64,000 bases of DNA from contig JAMPAZ010000002.1 of NCBI GenBank assembly GCA_023666965.1, forward strand, positions 1-64,000, written 5' to 3'. The notes beneath the pieces were generated by a model. That model searched no databases. It was not told the origin of the DNA and was given only the letters and a program-made list of their open reading frames with translations. The translations under genes and the position numbers were made by a program. Positions 44,550 to 54,239 of this stretch are shown piece after piece. Source of the stretch: Muribaculum sp. Its GTDB lineage: Bacteria; Bacteroidota; Bacteroidia; Bacteroidales; Muribaculaceae. Numbering within the stretch: position 1 is the stretch's first letter; each line of letters starts with the position of its first letter.

Positions 44550-44557
44550 TAAATTTG
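44550..44557 (+). promoter_or_regulatory. -7 box of the DAACS transporter gene
   Basis: TAAATTTG on the plus strand fits TAnnTTTG, 29 bases before ATG 44587. It makes the upstream frame extension non-coding. Confidence 0.6.
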
Positions 44558-44586
44558 TTCACTATATACCCCCCCAACTTATTACG

Positions 44587-45762
44587 ATGAAGTCAAAGTT
44601 TAAAATAGGTCTTTTAGGCAGGATAGCCATAGCGATTGTACTGGGTATTGCGGTCGGCTACATCGCTCCGATGTGGCTTGCACGGCTGTTTGCCACGTTC
44701 AATGCCATATTCGCGCAGTTTTTAGGTTTTATGATTCCGATGATTATAGTCGGATTCGTCACCCCCGCCATCGCCGATGTAGGTGCCCGTGCCGGAAAAT
44801 TGCTGATCGCTACAGCACTTCTTGCCTATTTCGCCACCTTTTTTGCAGGAATGCTTTCATACTTTACGGGGGTGCTGACCTTTCCGTCGCTCATAGGCGG
44901 GGAGACGGCATTGGCTTCTGTAGAGTCAAGCGGTGACATAGCGCCATACTTTACCGTCCAAATGCCCCCGCTGATGTCGGTGATGACCTCGTTGGTTCTC
45001 GCATTCATGCTTGGACTCGGCATTGCGTTCCTTAAAGGAAATGCGCTCCGACGGGGTTTCGATGAGTTCAGGACCATTGTCTCCAAAAGCATCGACACGG
45101 CTATATTACCCTTGCTCCCCATCTACATATTCGGAATTTTTCTAAACATGACAGTAGTCGGGCAGGTAGGACTGATTTTATCCACGTTCATAAAAATCAT
45201 CGCTGTAATCTTCGTCCTGCATGTCTTCATCCTCGTCCTCCAATACTCCATTGCGGCATGTTTCTCCCGTCAAAATCCGTTCAAGATGCTCCGCAACATG
45301 ATGCCGGCCTACTTTACGGCACTCGGGACTCAGTCGTCAGCGGCCACTATACCTGTCACTCTTCGACAGACCATCAAGCTCGGTGTCAATGAGGATATTG
45401 CAGGATTCGTAGTTCCACTTTGCGCCACTATCCACATGTCGGGAAGCACCCTTAAGATTGTGGCCTGCGCCCTCGCCCTGCTGATAATGCATGGCGACCC
45501 TTACAGCCTAGGAATGTTCGTTCATTTTATCGCAATGCTCGGAATCACCATTATTGCCGCGCCGGGCATTCCCGGAGGCGCGATAATGGCCTCGCTCGGG
45601 TTGCTGAGCTCTATTCTCGGATTCGACGACCAAATGCTGGCCTTAATGATAGCGCTTTACATAGCCATGGATAGTTTCGGGACGGCCTGCAACGTCACCG
45701 GAGACGGTGCCCTGGCAGTCATAATTAACCACTTTTTCCGCAAAGACACACCAGCGAAGTAA
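44587..45762 (+). CDS. Dicarboxylate/amino-acid:cation symporter (DAACS family)
   Basis: ATG 44587 gives 391 residues. About eight hydrophobic helices and two re-entrant loops are seen. GTQSSAATIPVTLRQTIKLGVNEDIAGFVVPLCATIHMSGSTL is the HP1/TM7 region, with NMSGT replaced by HMSGS; AAPGIPGGAIMAS is HP2, and DSFGTACNVTGDGALAVII is the TM8 substrate and ion site. The family imports glutamate, aspartate, C4-dicarboxylates or Ser/Thr with Na+ or H+. The variant TM7 motif prevents a confident substrate call. Confidence 0.92.
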   Translation: MKSKFKIGLLGRIAIAIVLGIAVGYIAPMWLARLFATFNAIFAQFLGFMIPMIIVGFVTPAIADVGARAGKLLIATALLAYFATFFAGMLSYFTGVLTFPSLIGGETALASVESSGDIAPYFTVQMPPLMSVMTSLVLAFMLGLGIAFLKGNALRRGFDEFRTIVSKSIDTAILPLLPIYIFGIFLNMTVVGQVGLILSTFIKIIAVIFVLHVFILVLQYSIAACFSRQNPFKMLRNMMPAYFTALGTQSSAATIPVTLRQTIKLGVNEDIAGFVVPLCATIHMSGSTLKIVACALALLIMHGDPYSLGMFVHFIAMLGITIIAAPGIPGGAIMASLGLLSSILGFDDQMLALMIALYIAMDSFGTACNVTGDGALAVIINHFFRKDTPAK

Positions 45763-45826
45763 AGTTTTGTGACATTCCGACAGCAATAGACACCTTGCCA
45801 CATCTCAATAGCTGAGTTTCTCACTA

Positions 45827-45858
45827 TTTGGCTACTTGTTATTTATTTAGTACCTTTG
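45827..45858 (+). promoter_or_regulatory. Promoter of the NAD(P)HX repair gene
   Basis: TTTG (45827-45830), 20 bases, TACCTTTG (45851-45858): perfect consensus. It overlaps the upstream open-frame extension, confirming ATG 45913 as the start. Confidence 0.85.
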
Positions 45859-45912
45859 TCAAAGCCTTTTTCAGATAGGCTCTTGGAGAATGCTAAAATT
45901 TGTCTTACTCTG

Positions 45913-47424
45913 ATGAAGATATTCACTAACGACCAAATCAGGACTATTGAGCGCGCCGTCATTGAAAACGAGGGCGTAAGTTCGCTCGACCTAGTAGAGA
46001 GAGCTGCTCAGGCTGTCACATGGGAAATAGTGTCGCGCTGGCGCCCGTCGAAGCCGGTAATTATTTTTGCAGGCCCCGGGAACAACGGTGCCGATGCCTT
46101 GGCGGTGGCCCGTATGCTAATTGACGAAGGATTTTCCGTCGAGACTCTCCTTTTCAACATATTCAACAGGCTCAGCGAACCATGCGAACACAACCGCGAC
46201 CTTCTCATCAGCCGATCGCCAAACTCATTCACAGAAGTTACTGGCGACTTTACGCCTCCTTACATCTCGCCAGATTCCATCGTGATCGACGGACTTTTCG
46301 GATCGGGACTCAAGGAGACGCTGAAAGGAGGTTTCCAGTCGTTGGTCGACTATATCAACAATTCACACGCCACGATAGTGTCGATTGACATTCCCTCCGG
46401 AATGTTCGCCGAGTGGAACGACCGTAACCTCAGCCGAAACGTAGTACATGCCAATCTGACCCTGGCCATAGAGTTTCCGAGAGTGGCATTCTTCATTTCC
46501 GACAATGCCGAATTTCTCGGCGAATGGAAAGTGCTTGACATAAAAATGGCCGGCAATGAAGTGCGTTCAGTCGGTTCCCCATACTATCTTCTGGAACAGC
46601 ACGATGCCAAGCGGTTGCTTGCCCCCAGAGGAACATTCGTGTCAAAAGCCGACTTAGGCAACATGCTTTTAGTGGCAGGAAGCTACGGCATGATGGGGGC
46701 CGCCCAGATGTGTGGCCGCGGAGCTCTGCGCTCCGGCATCGGTAAGCTGTCGATCCATAGCCCCCGGTGCGGATACAACAGCCTACAGACCGCTCTGCCC
46801 GAGGCCATGTTCCAAGCCGACCACAACGACATTATCATCACCGACATCAACGTCAAGCACGACTATAGTGCCGTCGCTGTCGGCCCCGGCATCGGGACTC
46901 ACGAATACACAGTACGCGCTGTGGAGAAGTTCATCAACGGCATGTCGAAACCTATGATTATAGATGCCGATGCCATTAATTGCATCGCCCAACGCCCTAC
47001 TCTACTCGACCACATACCCGCAATGTCGGTGCTCACCCCTCATGCCGGAGAGTTTGACCGTCTTTTCGGAGAGCACCATTCCCACGAAGCTCGCCTTAAA
47101 ACGGCCATTGACAAAGCGGCATACTATAATATTATCATTCTCCTTAAGGGGCACTATACCTGCATAGTCCGACCCGACGGAAAGATTTATTTTATTGACA
47201 ACGGCACGCCGGCTCTCGCAACCCCAGGTAGCGGCGACGTTTTAACAGGAATTATCGCCTCGTTGGCCGGGCAAGGATTCATACCCGACGTAGCCGCCGC
47301 ATTAGGAGCTTATATACATGGACGAGCAGGCTGTCTGGCGGCGGAAGTCCACGGCGAATATGGAGTGCTGGCTTCAGACATTGCCGAATACACAGGAAAA
47401 GCGATACGCGAAATAATGGCGTAA
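45913..47424 (+). CDS. nnr: Bifunctional NAD(P)HX epimerase/dehydratase
   Basis: The 503-residue enzyme joins an N-terminal YjeF_N epimerase (about 1-215; MKIFTNDQIRTIE, SLDLVERAAQ, FAGPGNNGADALAVAR, DGLFGSGLKE) to a C-terminal ADP-dependent NAD(P)HX dehydratase of the ribokinase fold (about 225-500; VAGSYGMMGAAQMCGRGALRSG, LTPHAGEFDRLFGE, ATPGSGDVLTGIIASLAGQG with catalytic Asp). It repairs hydrated NADH and NADPH. The usual GNNGGDG motif is GNNGADA here, a conservative change. The start follows a perfect promoter. The DUF4831 gene is 58 bases downstream. Confidence 0.93.
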   Translation: MKIFTNDQIRTIERAVIENEGVSSLDLVERAAQAVTWEIVSRWRPSKPVIIFAGPGNNGADALAVARMLIDEGFSVETLLFNIFNRLSEPCEHNRDLLISRSPNSFTEVTGDFTPPYISPDSIVIDGLFGSGLKETLKGGFQSLVDYINNSHATIVSIDIPSGMFAEWNDRNLSRNVVHANLTLAIEFPRVAFFISDNAEFLGEWKVLDIKMAGNEVRSVGSPYYLLEQHDAKRLLAPRGTFVSKADLGNMLLVAGSYGMMGAAQMCGRGALRSGIGKLSIHSPRCGYNSLQTALPEAMFQADHNDIIITDINVKHDYSAVAVGPGIGTHEYTVRAVEKFINGMSKPMIIDADAINCIAQRPTLLDHIPAMSVLTPHAGEFDRLFGEHHSHEARLKTAIDKAAYYNIIILLKGHYTCIVRPDGKIYFIDNGTPALATPGSGDVLTGIIASLAGQGFIPDVAAALGAYIHGRAGCLAAEVHGEYGVLASDIAEYTGKAIREIMA

Positions 47425-47482
47425 CAGCCCTATAATTAACATAATGAATAACAATAGAATATAAATTCAGCATCTTCTCGAT

Positions 47483-48559
47483 ATGAAAACGACGCTAACC
47501 AGCCTCCTTTGCATCGCGGCTTCACTCACAGCCTCTGCGCAGACCACAACAAAATTGTCCGCCTCAAAAGCCAACGACTACGGACTCGTGTACAGCCTGC
47601 CCACAACCGTGCTCGACATCACTATCGAAGCCGTTCATACGGTAAACCAACCCGGAGAATTTTACAAATACGCAAAAAAATACCTGAATGCCGATACCCC
47701 GATCTCCGAACCCTCGGAGTCATGGGACATAAAATCCGTCACTGTCAATGCACGTGGTCGTGCCGACAATTCCGAGCAATATCTCATGCAATTCCGAGCC
47801 GGACAGACTCCATTCATCATCGTCGATGAAAACGGAATGCCTCTGGCAATAAACACGGAAGATGTGAGTCTTCCCGACAGCCCGGTGCTCCCCGAACCGG
47901 TTAAAGCCGCCCCTACTCCATTGGAGACCGAAGCCGCGCGTCATGCTATAAGCGAAGAGATGCTCCAGAGCCAGTCATCGGCCAAGCGGGCCGAACTTGC
48001 CGCTCAGAAAATCTACGACCTGCGCCAAAGCCGTACCGACTTCATCACCGGGCAGGCCGACCAAATGCCCCCGGATGGCAAAGCCATGCAAATTATTGTT
48101 GACGAAATAGCTGCCCAGGAAGCTGCCTTGACAGCAATGTTCTTGGGAACCACCCAGACCGAGACATCCGTAAACACTATTACTTTTGTCCCCGGAGAAG
48201 AATCGTCCAAGACCGTGCTCGCCCGCGTTTCGGCTATTGACGGCATAGTCGACGCCGACGATCTTTCAGGCGACCCTATTACAATAGCTGTCAACGTCAC
48301 CGACAGAGGCAAACTGCCTCTTAACGAGAAGGGCGAGCCAAAGAAATTCCCCGAAGGGGGAGTGGCGTACTGCATCCCCGGATCGGCCAACGTCACCATA
48401 TCGTTCCGTGGCAAAACCGTATGGGACGGATCAATCGATGCTTCACAATACGGCATCGTTTTCGGACTTGACCCCAAAATTTTCAGCGACAAGAAGGCTC
48501 CGGCCTATCTTATATTCAATCCCGTCACAGGTGCGGTCAAGGAGCTTGGAATAAAATAA
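47483..48559 (+). CDS. DUF4831-family secreted protein
   Basis: The 358-residue product has a signal peptide (about 1-19, ending ASAQ) and the features of DUF4831 proteins of Bacteroidales: YGLVYSLPTTVLDITIEAVHT near the N-terminus, QFRAGQTPFIIVDENGMPLAIN and a C-terminal GGVAYCIPGSANVTISFRGKTVW. A helical middle part (residues about 150-225) lies between beta-rich ends. No enzyme motif is visible; an envelope function is likely but unknown. It may be co-transcribed with nnr. Confidence 0.85.
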   Translation: MKTTLTSLLCIAASLTASAQTTTKLSASKANDYGLVYSLPTTVLDITIEAVHTVNQPGEFYKYAKKYLNADTPISEPSESWDIKSVTVNARGRADNSEQYLMQFRAGQTPFIIVDENGMPLAINTEDVSLPDSPVLPEPVKAAPTPLETEAARHAISEEMLQSQSSAKRAELAAQKIYDLRQSRTDFITGQADQMPPDGKAMQIIVDEIAAQEAALTAMFLGTTQTETSVNTITFVPGEESSKTVLARVSAIDGIVDADDLSGDPITIAVNVTDRGKLPLNEKGEPKKFPEGGVAYCIPGSANVTISFRGKTVWDGSIDASQYGIVFGLDPKIFSDKKAPAYLIFNPVTGAVKELGIK

Positions 48560-48620
48560 TCAGCCAAGCACTCCGACACGCACCACCTTAAACGTGACGA
48601 TAGGCAAGAAAATCTGACAA

Positions 48621-50606
48621 ATGATCTCGATACAAAATTTATCTGTAGAATTTAGCGCAAAGAGTCTATTTGACAACATCAACTACGTCATAAATAAAAA
48701 GGACAAAATAGCGTTGGTAGGCAAAAACGGAGCAGGAAAATCTACAATGCTCAAAATCATTGCCGGTCTCCAACGTCCCACATCGGGCCAGGTAGCCGTC
48801 CCCCAAGGAATCACCATCGGCTATCTGCCTCAGCACATGACCATCACCGACACAAACTCGGTGATTGAAGAAGTCCGAACCGCATTTTCCCACATCAAGC
48901 TTCTGCATGAAGAATTTGATCGGCTTAATGCAGAATTGTCTGAAAGAACCGACTATGAATCCGACGAGTACCAAAAGCTCATCGACCGCATCACGTCGCT
49001 CACTGAACGCATAGCCATGGAGGAGAGCGAAAATGCCGAAGCAGAGATGGAAAAGACGCTGGTCGGCCTCGGATTCCTGCGTACGGATTTTGACCGTCCG
49101 ACGGCAGAGTTCAGCGGTGGATGGCGCATGAGAATCGAACTTGCCAAGTTGCTTTTGACGCATCCCGATGTCCTGTTGCTCGACGAACCCACAAACCACC
49201 TCGACATAGAGTCGATCCAATGGCTCGAAAATTTTCTTACCACCAAGGCCAATGCCGTGGTGCTCGTCAGCCACGACAGAGCCTTTATCGACAACGTGAC
49301 AAACCGCACTATCGAAATTTCGCTCGGCAAAATCTACGACTATTCCGTCAACTATTCAAAGTACGTGGTTTTACGCCAAGAAAGACTTGAGCAACAACGC
49401 CGCGCATACCAAAATCAGCAGAAGCAGATACAAGACACTGAAGAGTTTATCGAACGATTTCGATATAAAGCCACTAAATCGGTGCAGGTACAGAGCCGCA
49501 TAAAACAACTCGCTAAAATTGAACGAATCGAAATAGACGAAGTCGACACCTCGCATTTGAATTTAAGGTTTCCTCCCGCCCCCAGGTCAGGAGACTACCC
49601 GGTCATAGCCGACGACTTAGGTAAGGCCTACGGCGACCATCAAGTGTTTGATCATGCGACATTCACCATCAAGCGAGGCGAAAAAGTGGCTTTCGTCGGT
49701 AAAAACGGCGAAGGAAAATCGACATTGGTGAAATGCATAATGGGAGAGATTCCATACACCGGTTCTTTAAAGATTGGACATAACATTAAAATCGGATACT
49801 TCGCTCAAAACCAAGCCCAATTGCTTGACGAATCTTTGACCGTGTTTGACACCATCGACCGTGTCGCTACCGGCGACATCCGAACAAAAATACGCGACAT
49901 TCTCGGCGCATTCATGTTTGGAGGAGAAGCCTCGGACAAAAAAGTCAAAGTACTTTCCGGAGGAGAAAAGACACGTCTGGCAATGATCAAACTGCTGCTC
50001 GAGCCGGTTAATCTCTTAATTCTCGATGAGCCGACCAACCATCTCGACATGTCGACTAAGGACATACTCAAGCAGGCTATAAAGGACTTTAACGGCACCG
50101 TCATACTTGTAAGCCACGACCGAGAATTTCTTGACGGACTCGTGGAAAAAGTCTATGAGTTTGGAAACGGGCAAGTGAAAGAGTGCCTTGGCGGAATATA
50201 TGAATTTCTTGAGAAAAAGCGACTCGCTTCACTAAACGAGCTTGGCTACACCGACACCGCGCCAAAGGCATCTCCGGCGAAAGAGACCGCCGCAAAAAAG
50301 GCTCCGCCTCAACAGACTCAACCCGTGACCCAGCCCCAGTCGGCAGGTCGATTGACATACGCCGAACAGCGTGAACGCGGAAAAATGTTGAAACGCGCTG
50401 AAAAAAAGGTATCGGATGCTGAAACCGTCATTGCCGACATCGAAAAGCAGATTGCCGACATTGAAGCCACTATAGCCGCAGGCGAAGTAGGCGGAGACAT
50501 ATTTGAGCACCATGCATCTTTGCAAAAAAAGCTCGACAACGCAATGAGCCTATGGGAACTTGCCACTACGGAGCTCGAATCGCTCAAGGAGCAACTTTCC
50601 AATTAA
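48621..50606 (+). CDS. ABC-F family ATPase
   Basis: The 661-residue soluble protein has two ABC domains: Walker A GKNGAGKST and GKNGEGKST, signatures FSGGWRMRIELAKLLL and LSGGEKTRLAMIKLLL, and Walker B LLLDEPTNHLD and LILDEPTNHLD. The interdomain linker (about 235-305) is helical, and a Pro/Ala/Gln-rich tether leads to a C-terminal coiled coil (about 580-661). Without membrane segments it is an ABC-F protein acting on the ribosome, closest in layout to Uup/EttA-type factors or ribosome-protection proteins. I cannot say which without alignment. A separate start context follows the DUF4831 gene. Confidence 0.94.
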   Translation: MISIQNLSVEFSAKSLFDNINYVINKKDKIALVGKNGAGKSTMLKIIAGLQRPTSGQVAVPQGITIGYLPQHMTITDTNSVIEEVRTAFSHIKLLHEEFDRLNAELSERTDYESDEYQKLIDRITSLTERIAMEESENAEAEMEKTLVGLGFLRTDFDRPTAEFSGGWRMRIELAKLLLTHPDVLLLDEPTNHLDIESIQWLENFLTTKANAVVLVSHDRAFIDNVTNRTIEISLGKIYDYSVNYSKYVVLRQERLEQQRRAYQNQQKQIQDTEEFIERFRYKATKSVQVQSRIKQLAKIERIEIDEVDTSHLNLRFPPAPRSGDYPVIADDLGKAYGDHQVFDHATFTIKRGEKVAFVGKNGEGKSTLVKCIMGEIPYTGSLKIGHNIKIGYFAQNQAQLLDESLTVFDTIDRVATGDIRTKIRDILGAFMFGGEASDKKVKVLSGGEKTRLAMIKLLLEPVNLLILDEPTNHLDMSTKDILKQAIKDFNGTVILVSHDREFLDGLVEKVYEFGNGQVKECLGGIYEFLEKKRLASLNELGYTDTAPKASPAKETAAKKAPPQQTQPVTQPQSAGRLTYAEQRERGKMLKRAEKKVSDAETVIADIEKQIADIEATIAAGEVGGDIFEHHASLQKKLDNAMSLWELATTELESLKEQLSN

Positions 50607-50660
50607 CGACCCAAAGTTGAACATTTCCGCCACTTTCACATTAACATTATTAACTTAATC

Positions 50661-52673
50661 ATGAGAAAGACCAAATTAGCCGCTCTTTCTATCGTTTTAA
50701 CAACATCGATATCAATGAACGCAGAAATAAAACATGGAGTAGACCGCGCAAATCTCGACCCGACAATTGCGCCACAAGAAGATTTTTATCAATATGCCTG
50801 CGGAGGATGGATGAAAGCCAATCCTCTTAAGCCGGAATTTGCAAGATTTGGCACATTCGACGAGTTGCGCGACAACAACCGCACTCAATTACGCGACCTT
50901 ATAACCAATCTTGACAACAAGAATGCAGCCCCGGGATCTGTAGCTCAGAAAATTGGAGATCTCTATGCAATGGGACTCGACAGCATAAGGCTTAACATCG
51001 AAGGTGCGCAGCCAATAATGGGCGATGTGGTAGCCATCAACCAAGCATCGAAATCCGACATTATCGACCTTATGGCCGGAATGATGGGAATTAGCGCATT
51101 CTTTGTGACGGGTATAGAGGCCGACATGATGGACTCCAATGTTAACGCAATGTATTGGAGCCAAGGGGGTCTCGGACTCGGCGACCGCGACTATTATCTC
51201 GAAGACTCAGACAATGCAAAAAAAATACGCGAAGCCTACCGCACATACTTAAAAAAGATTGCGTCTTTAGTAGGTTACAGCGACGATGCTCAACGCCGAC
51301 TTGCCGACAACGTGATGCAGATAGAGACTCAGTTGGCCGAAGCGGCTATGACGCGCGAAGAACTCCGCAACCCGGACGCCACCTACAATCCGATGTCAAT
51401 CGAACAGCTTTCAAAGGATTTTCCCAACGTCGACTTGCGCAGATATTTCGCAAAGCAGGGCATCAACGACATTGAGACTCTGATTGTCGGACAGCCAAAA
51501 TCGCTCGCCATGGTCGACAAAATAATGGAGGAAGCATCCGAACAAGCTCTGCACGACTATTTAACTGCCGGCTACATCTCCACGGCAGCGGATTATCTCA
51601 GCGACGACTTTGTCAACGCAAAGTTTGAACTGTCAAAAGCTATCTCCGGCGTCGAACAGCCTATGCCGCGTTGGAAACGCGCCTTAGCAGTCCCAAATGC
51701 GCTTCTCTGCGAAGCCGTAGGCGAACTTTACGTAGAAAAATATTTCCCGGCTTCATCCAAGGACAAAATGCTCGAACTCGTAGGCAACCTCCGTACAGCC
51801 TTAGGCCAGCATATTGAAAATCTGACATGGATGAGCGACACCACAAAACAACGTGCAAAAGAAAAACTCGCCACGTTTACCGTAAAAATAGGATATCCCG
51901 ACAAATGGCGCGACTATTCAAAGCTGTCGATAGATTCCCGTCGCTCATATTGGGACAACATCAAGGGTGCTCTTAAGCACGAGACCGAATATAACCTCGC
52001 TGATTGGAAGCAGTCGGTCGACCGTTCACGATGGTACATGTCTCCCCAGACTGTCAATGCCTACTATAATCCCACCACAAACGAGATTTGCTTCCCCCCT
52101 GGTATCCTTCAAGCACCGTACTTTGACCCTGATGCCGATCCGGCGGCAAATTACGGAGCGATAGGGGTGGTAATCGGGCACGAAATGACTCATGGATTCG
52201 ACGACCAAGGAAGTCAGTTTGACAAAGACGGCAATTTTGCCAATTGGTGGACAGAGGCAGACAAAAAGGCTTTCACTAAGCTCACCGACGGGCTAGCTGA
52301 ACAATTCGACAAAATCATCGTACTTGGCGATACACACGCCAACGGCCGGTTCACTATGGGCGAGAACATCGCCGATCAGGGAGGACTGCGCGTTTCGTAC
52401 ACAGCCTACCACAACTCATTAGGCGACTCCGACGGCGAAATCATTGACGGATTCACACCCGACCAACGTTTCTACCTCGCATACGCCAATGTATGGGCAG
52501 GCAACATCCGCGACGAAGAAATCTTATTGCGCACCAAGACCGACCCCCATTCGCTTGGCAAGTGGCGCGTCAACGGGTCGCTGCGCAACATCGAGCCGTT
52601 CTTCAAAGCATTCGATATAAAGGAAGGCGACAAGATGTATCTTGCGCCCTCCGAGCGAATAGTGATTTGGTAA
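50661..52673 (+). CDS. M13-family secreted zinc endopeptidase (PepO-like)
   Basis: The 670-residue enzyme has a signal peptide (about 1-21) and the complete neprilysin-type layout. The N-terminal domain starts DFYQYACGGWMK, the substrate site NAYYNPTTNEICFPPGILQ follows, then the zinc motif VIGHEMTHGFDDQG and the third ligand in GENIADQGGLRVSY. DPHSLGKWRVNGSLRNIEPF and a terminal VIW finish the fold. It would cleave small peptides outside the cytoplasm. The gene follows the ABC-F gene by 54 bases. Confidence 0.96.
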   Translation: MRKTKLAALSIVLTTSISMNAEIKHGVDRANLDPTIAPQEDFYQYACGGWMKANPLKPEFARFGTFDELRDNNRTQLRDLITNLDNKNAAPGSVAQKIGDLYAMGLDSIRLNIEGAQPIMGDVVAINQASKSDIIDLMAGMMGISAFFVTGIEADMMDSNVNAMYWSQGGLGLGDRDYYLEDSDNAKKIREAYRTYLKKIASLVGYSDDAQRRLADNVMQIETQLAEAAMTREELRNPDATYNPMSIEQLSKDFPNVDLRRYFAKQGINDIETLIVGQPKSLAMVDKIMEEASEQALHDYLTAGYISTAADYLSDDFVNAKFELSKAISGVEQPMPRWKRALAVPNALLCEAVGELYVEKYFPASSKDKMLELVGNLRTALGQHIENLTWMSDTTKQRAKEKLATFTVKIGYPDKWRDYSKLSIDSRRSYWDNIKGALKHETEYNLADWKQSVDRSRWYMSPQTVNAYYNPTTNEICFPPGILQAPYFDPDADPAANYGAIGVVIGHEMTHGFDDQGSQFDKDGNFANWWTEADKKAFTKLTDGLAEQFDKIIVLGDTHANGRFTMGENIADQGGLRVSYTAYHNSLGDSDGEIIDGFTPDQRFYLAYANVWAGNIRDEEILLRTKTDPHSLGKWRVNGSLRNIEPFFKAFDIKEGDKMYLAPSERIVIW

Positions 52674-52723
52674 AAAAATTAAAATTATTCCTAATCCATA
52701 GATAATAATCCGGATTTAATTTA

Positions 52724-52731
52724 TAAATTCG
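52724..52731 (+). promoter_or_regulatory. Possible -7 box of the lipoprotein gene
   Basis: TAAATTCG differs at one position from TAnnTTTG and lies 46 bases before ATG 52778. The same variant precedes the AraC gene at 8087. Confidence 0.4.
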
Positions 52732-52777
52732 CATCCGTTTTAAACCATATTAAAATTTCAATTAATTTCAAAAAATT

Positions 52778-53764
52778 ATGAACTTCACATTTCGACGCTA
52801 TTTAAACATAGCTATTTGTACAATTCTATTAGGGTTTGCCATGACATCCTGTGGCGACGATAAAGACGACGATGTGCAGATTGACGCCCCTAAATATGAG
52901 GCAGAAAGTGCCAAATATGTAGTAACCGACCAAAACTCTCAAATTAAGTCGGTAGAGTTTACTGCATCAGGCAACTATATCATCACCACCAACCGTTACT
53001 TCAGCGCACCGGCTAAAAACGTGGTTATAAACACCCACAACACCTTCTTCAGCAAAGTAAACAACACATTCGCCATGTCTCGCGCCATCGACAGCGACGG
53101 AGTCATTTGCGGCACCTACACCATCAATGCCGACGGAGTATACGTACTCGATGGATTCGGAACAATAACCGTGACCCCCGACGGAAGCTCATTCGTTTTG
53201 ACAGTTAAGACCAACGACGGCACCGTACTTGACCTAAACACATACAAAGGCAACAGCATCACAGACTCGTCGATGACCAACAAGGTGTGCCGCACTTGGA
53301 ACGCAGACAGCAACCGAATACTCATAAAAATAAACGGTCGAACCATCTTCGACAAGACTGCACCGCAGAGCCAGTCGCGTCAGCTCGTCAACAGCCTAGT
53401 TGAGACCCTTATGAAATTCGCTGACGACGAAGACATAGATGACGACGAAGTTGACATGGACGATCTCGTCGAGCTTCTGACCATAGTTAAGCAAGTTATT
53501 TTCTCGAAGTCCGGAACTTATATGGTCATATACCAAGACAATACGCTTGCCATCTCAACTTGGAAATGGCAGAACGAAAGCAAGGGCATCGCAAGCTACT
53601 CTTGGGATTACGACGATCCTGATGATGACTGGTATTCAGGGCTGGTTCATGTACAATTTGACGGAGCCAAACTTCTAATCACTGAATCGCTGGCTGATAT
53701 CGAAGATGAAGAAGATTACGACATAACCTTCGACATGACCTATATTTTTACAGAAGCAAAATAA
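52778..53764 (+). CDS. Lipoprotein of unknown function
   Basis: The 328-residue protein has a lipoprotein signal ending FAMTSC (about Cys25) followed by GDDKDDD, an acidic stretch typical of surface-exposed Bacteroidota lipoproteins. Beta-rich repeats dominate (SVEFTASGNYIITTNRYF, GTITVTPDGSSFVLTVKT, GTYMVIYQDNTLAISTWKW), with an acidic helix at about residues 215-240. It resembles lipocalin-like hypothetical lipoproteins, but no domain is clearly recognised. It stands alone, with a terminator downstream. Confidence 0.8.
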   Translation: MNFTFRRYLNIAICTILLGFAMTSCGDDKDDDVQIDAPKYEAESAKYVVTDQNSQIKSVEFTASGNYIITTNRYFSAPAKNVVINTHNTFFSKVNNTFAMSRAIDSDGVICGTYTINADGVYVLDGFGTITVTPDGSSFVLTVKTNDGTVLDLNTYKGNSITDSSMTNKVCRTWNADSNRILIKINGRTIFDKTAPQSQSRQLVNSLVETLMKFADDEDIDDDEVDMDDLVELLTIVKQVIFSKSGTYMVIYQDNTLAISTWKWQNESKGIASYSWDYDDPDDDWYSGLVHVQFDGAKLLITESLADIEDEEDYDITFDMTYIFTEAK

Positions 53765-53807
53765 GCCAAGCTCGGACTGATTATATAAATATCCGTAATT
53801 AGAAAAA

Positions 53808-53847
53808 GAGGGAAGCTGCGTCAAAATGGCGCGGCTTCTCTCACTTT
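53808..53847 (+). terminator. Terminator after the lipoprotein gene
   Basis: A 13-bp stem (53808-53820 with 53830-53842, two G-U pairs) with loop TCAAAATGG precedes a T-rich tract. The loop recalls the TCAAAAT of the repeat family at 15864 and 24468. Confidence 0.75.
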
Positions 53848-53937
53848 TAACTCCATATCAATTTTAAATCTGCCATAATCCTGTACAAGGTTGAACTTAC
53901 GCGTAACCGGGGCACCTAAAATCTAAATTTTTATCGC

Positions 53938-53945
53938 TATATTTG
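53938..53945 (+). promoter_or_regulatory. -7 box of the HU gene pair
   Basis: TATATTTG fits TAnnTTTG, 17 bases before ATG 53963, implying a short leader. Confidence 0.6.
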
Positions 53946-53962
53946 CATAAATAATAGACTCA

Positions 53963-54238
53963 ATGAACCACAGTGCTGTAATAGAATCGCTGTCTGAAAG
54001 GCTTCAGCGCGACAAAAAAGATGTGAATGCCCTGCTTGAGGGTTTTGTATCGGCAATTCAAGAATATCTTTGTGAAATGGATTCTGTCCAGCTTCCCGGA
54101 TTCGGAACTTTCTCTGCTCGAAAAGAGGAAGAGAAGGTCGTCACCGACCTTTCGTCAGGGAAAAAGATGCTGCTTCCCCCGGCAATAACGTTGGAGTTCA
54201 CACAAAGTGCAATACTAAAGCGAAAAATTTCAGACTGA
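53963..54238 (+). CDS. HU/IHF-fold DNA-binding protein
   Basis: A 91-residue protein with the HU layout: an N-terminal helix pair (VIESLSERLQRDKKDVNALLEGFVSAIQEYL), then DSVQLPGFGTFSARKEE, matching the (I/L)xGFGTF turn, and a degenerate beta-arm ending ITLEFTQSAILKRKISD. It lacks the usual basic, Pro-tipped arm sequence, so DNA binding may be altered. It ends one base before the start of the HU-LysM gene and probably acts with it, perhaps as a heterodimer partner. Confidence 0.85.
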   Translation: MNHSAVIESLSERLQRDKKDVNALLEGFVSAIQEYLCEMDSVQLPGFGTFSARKEEEKVVTDLSSGKKMLLPPAITLEFTQSAILKRKISD

Positions 54239-54239
54239 C

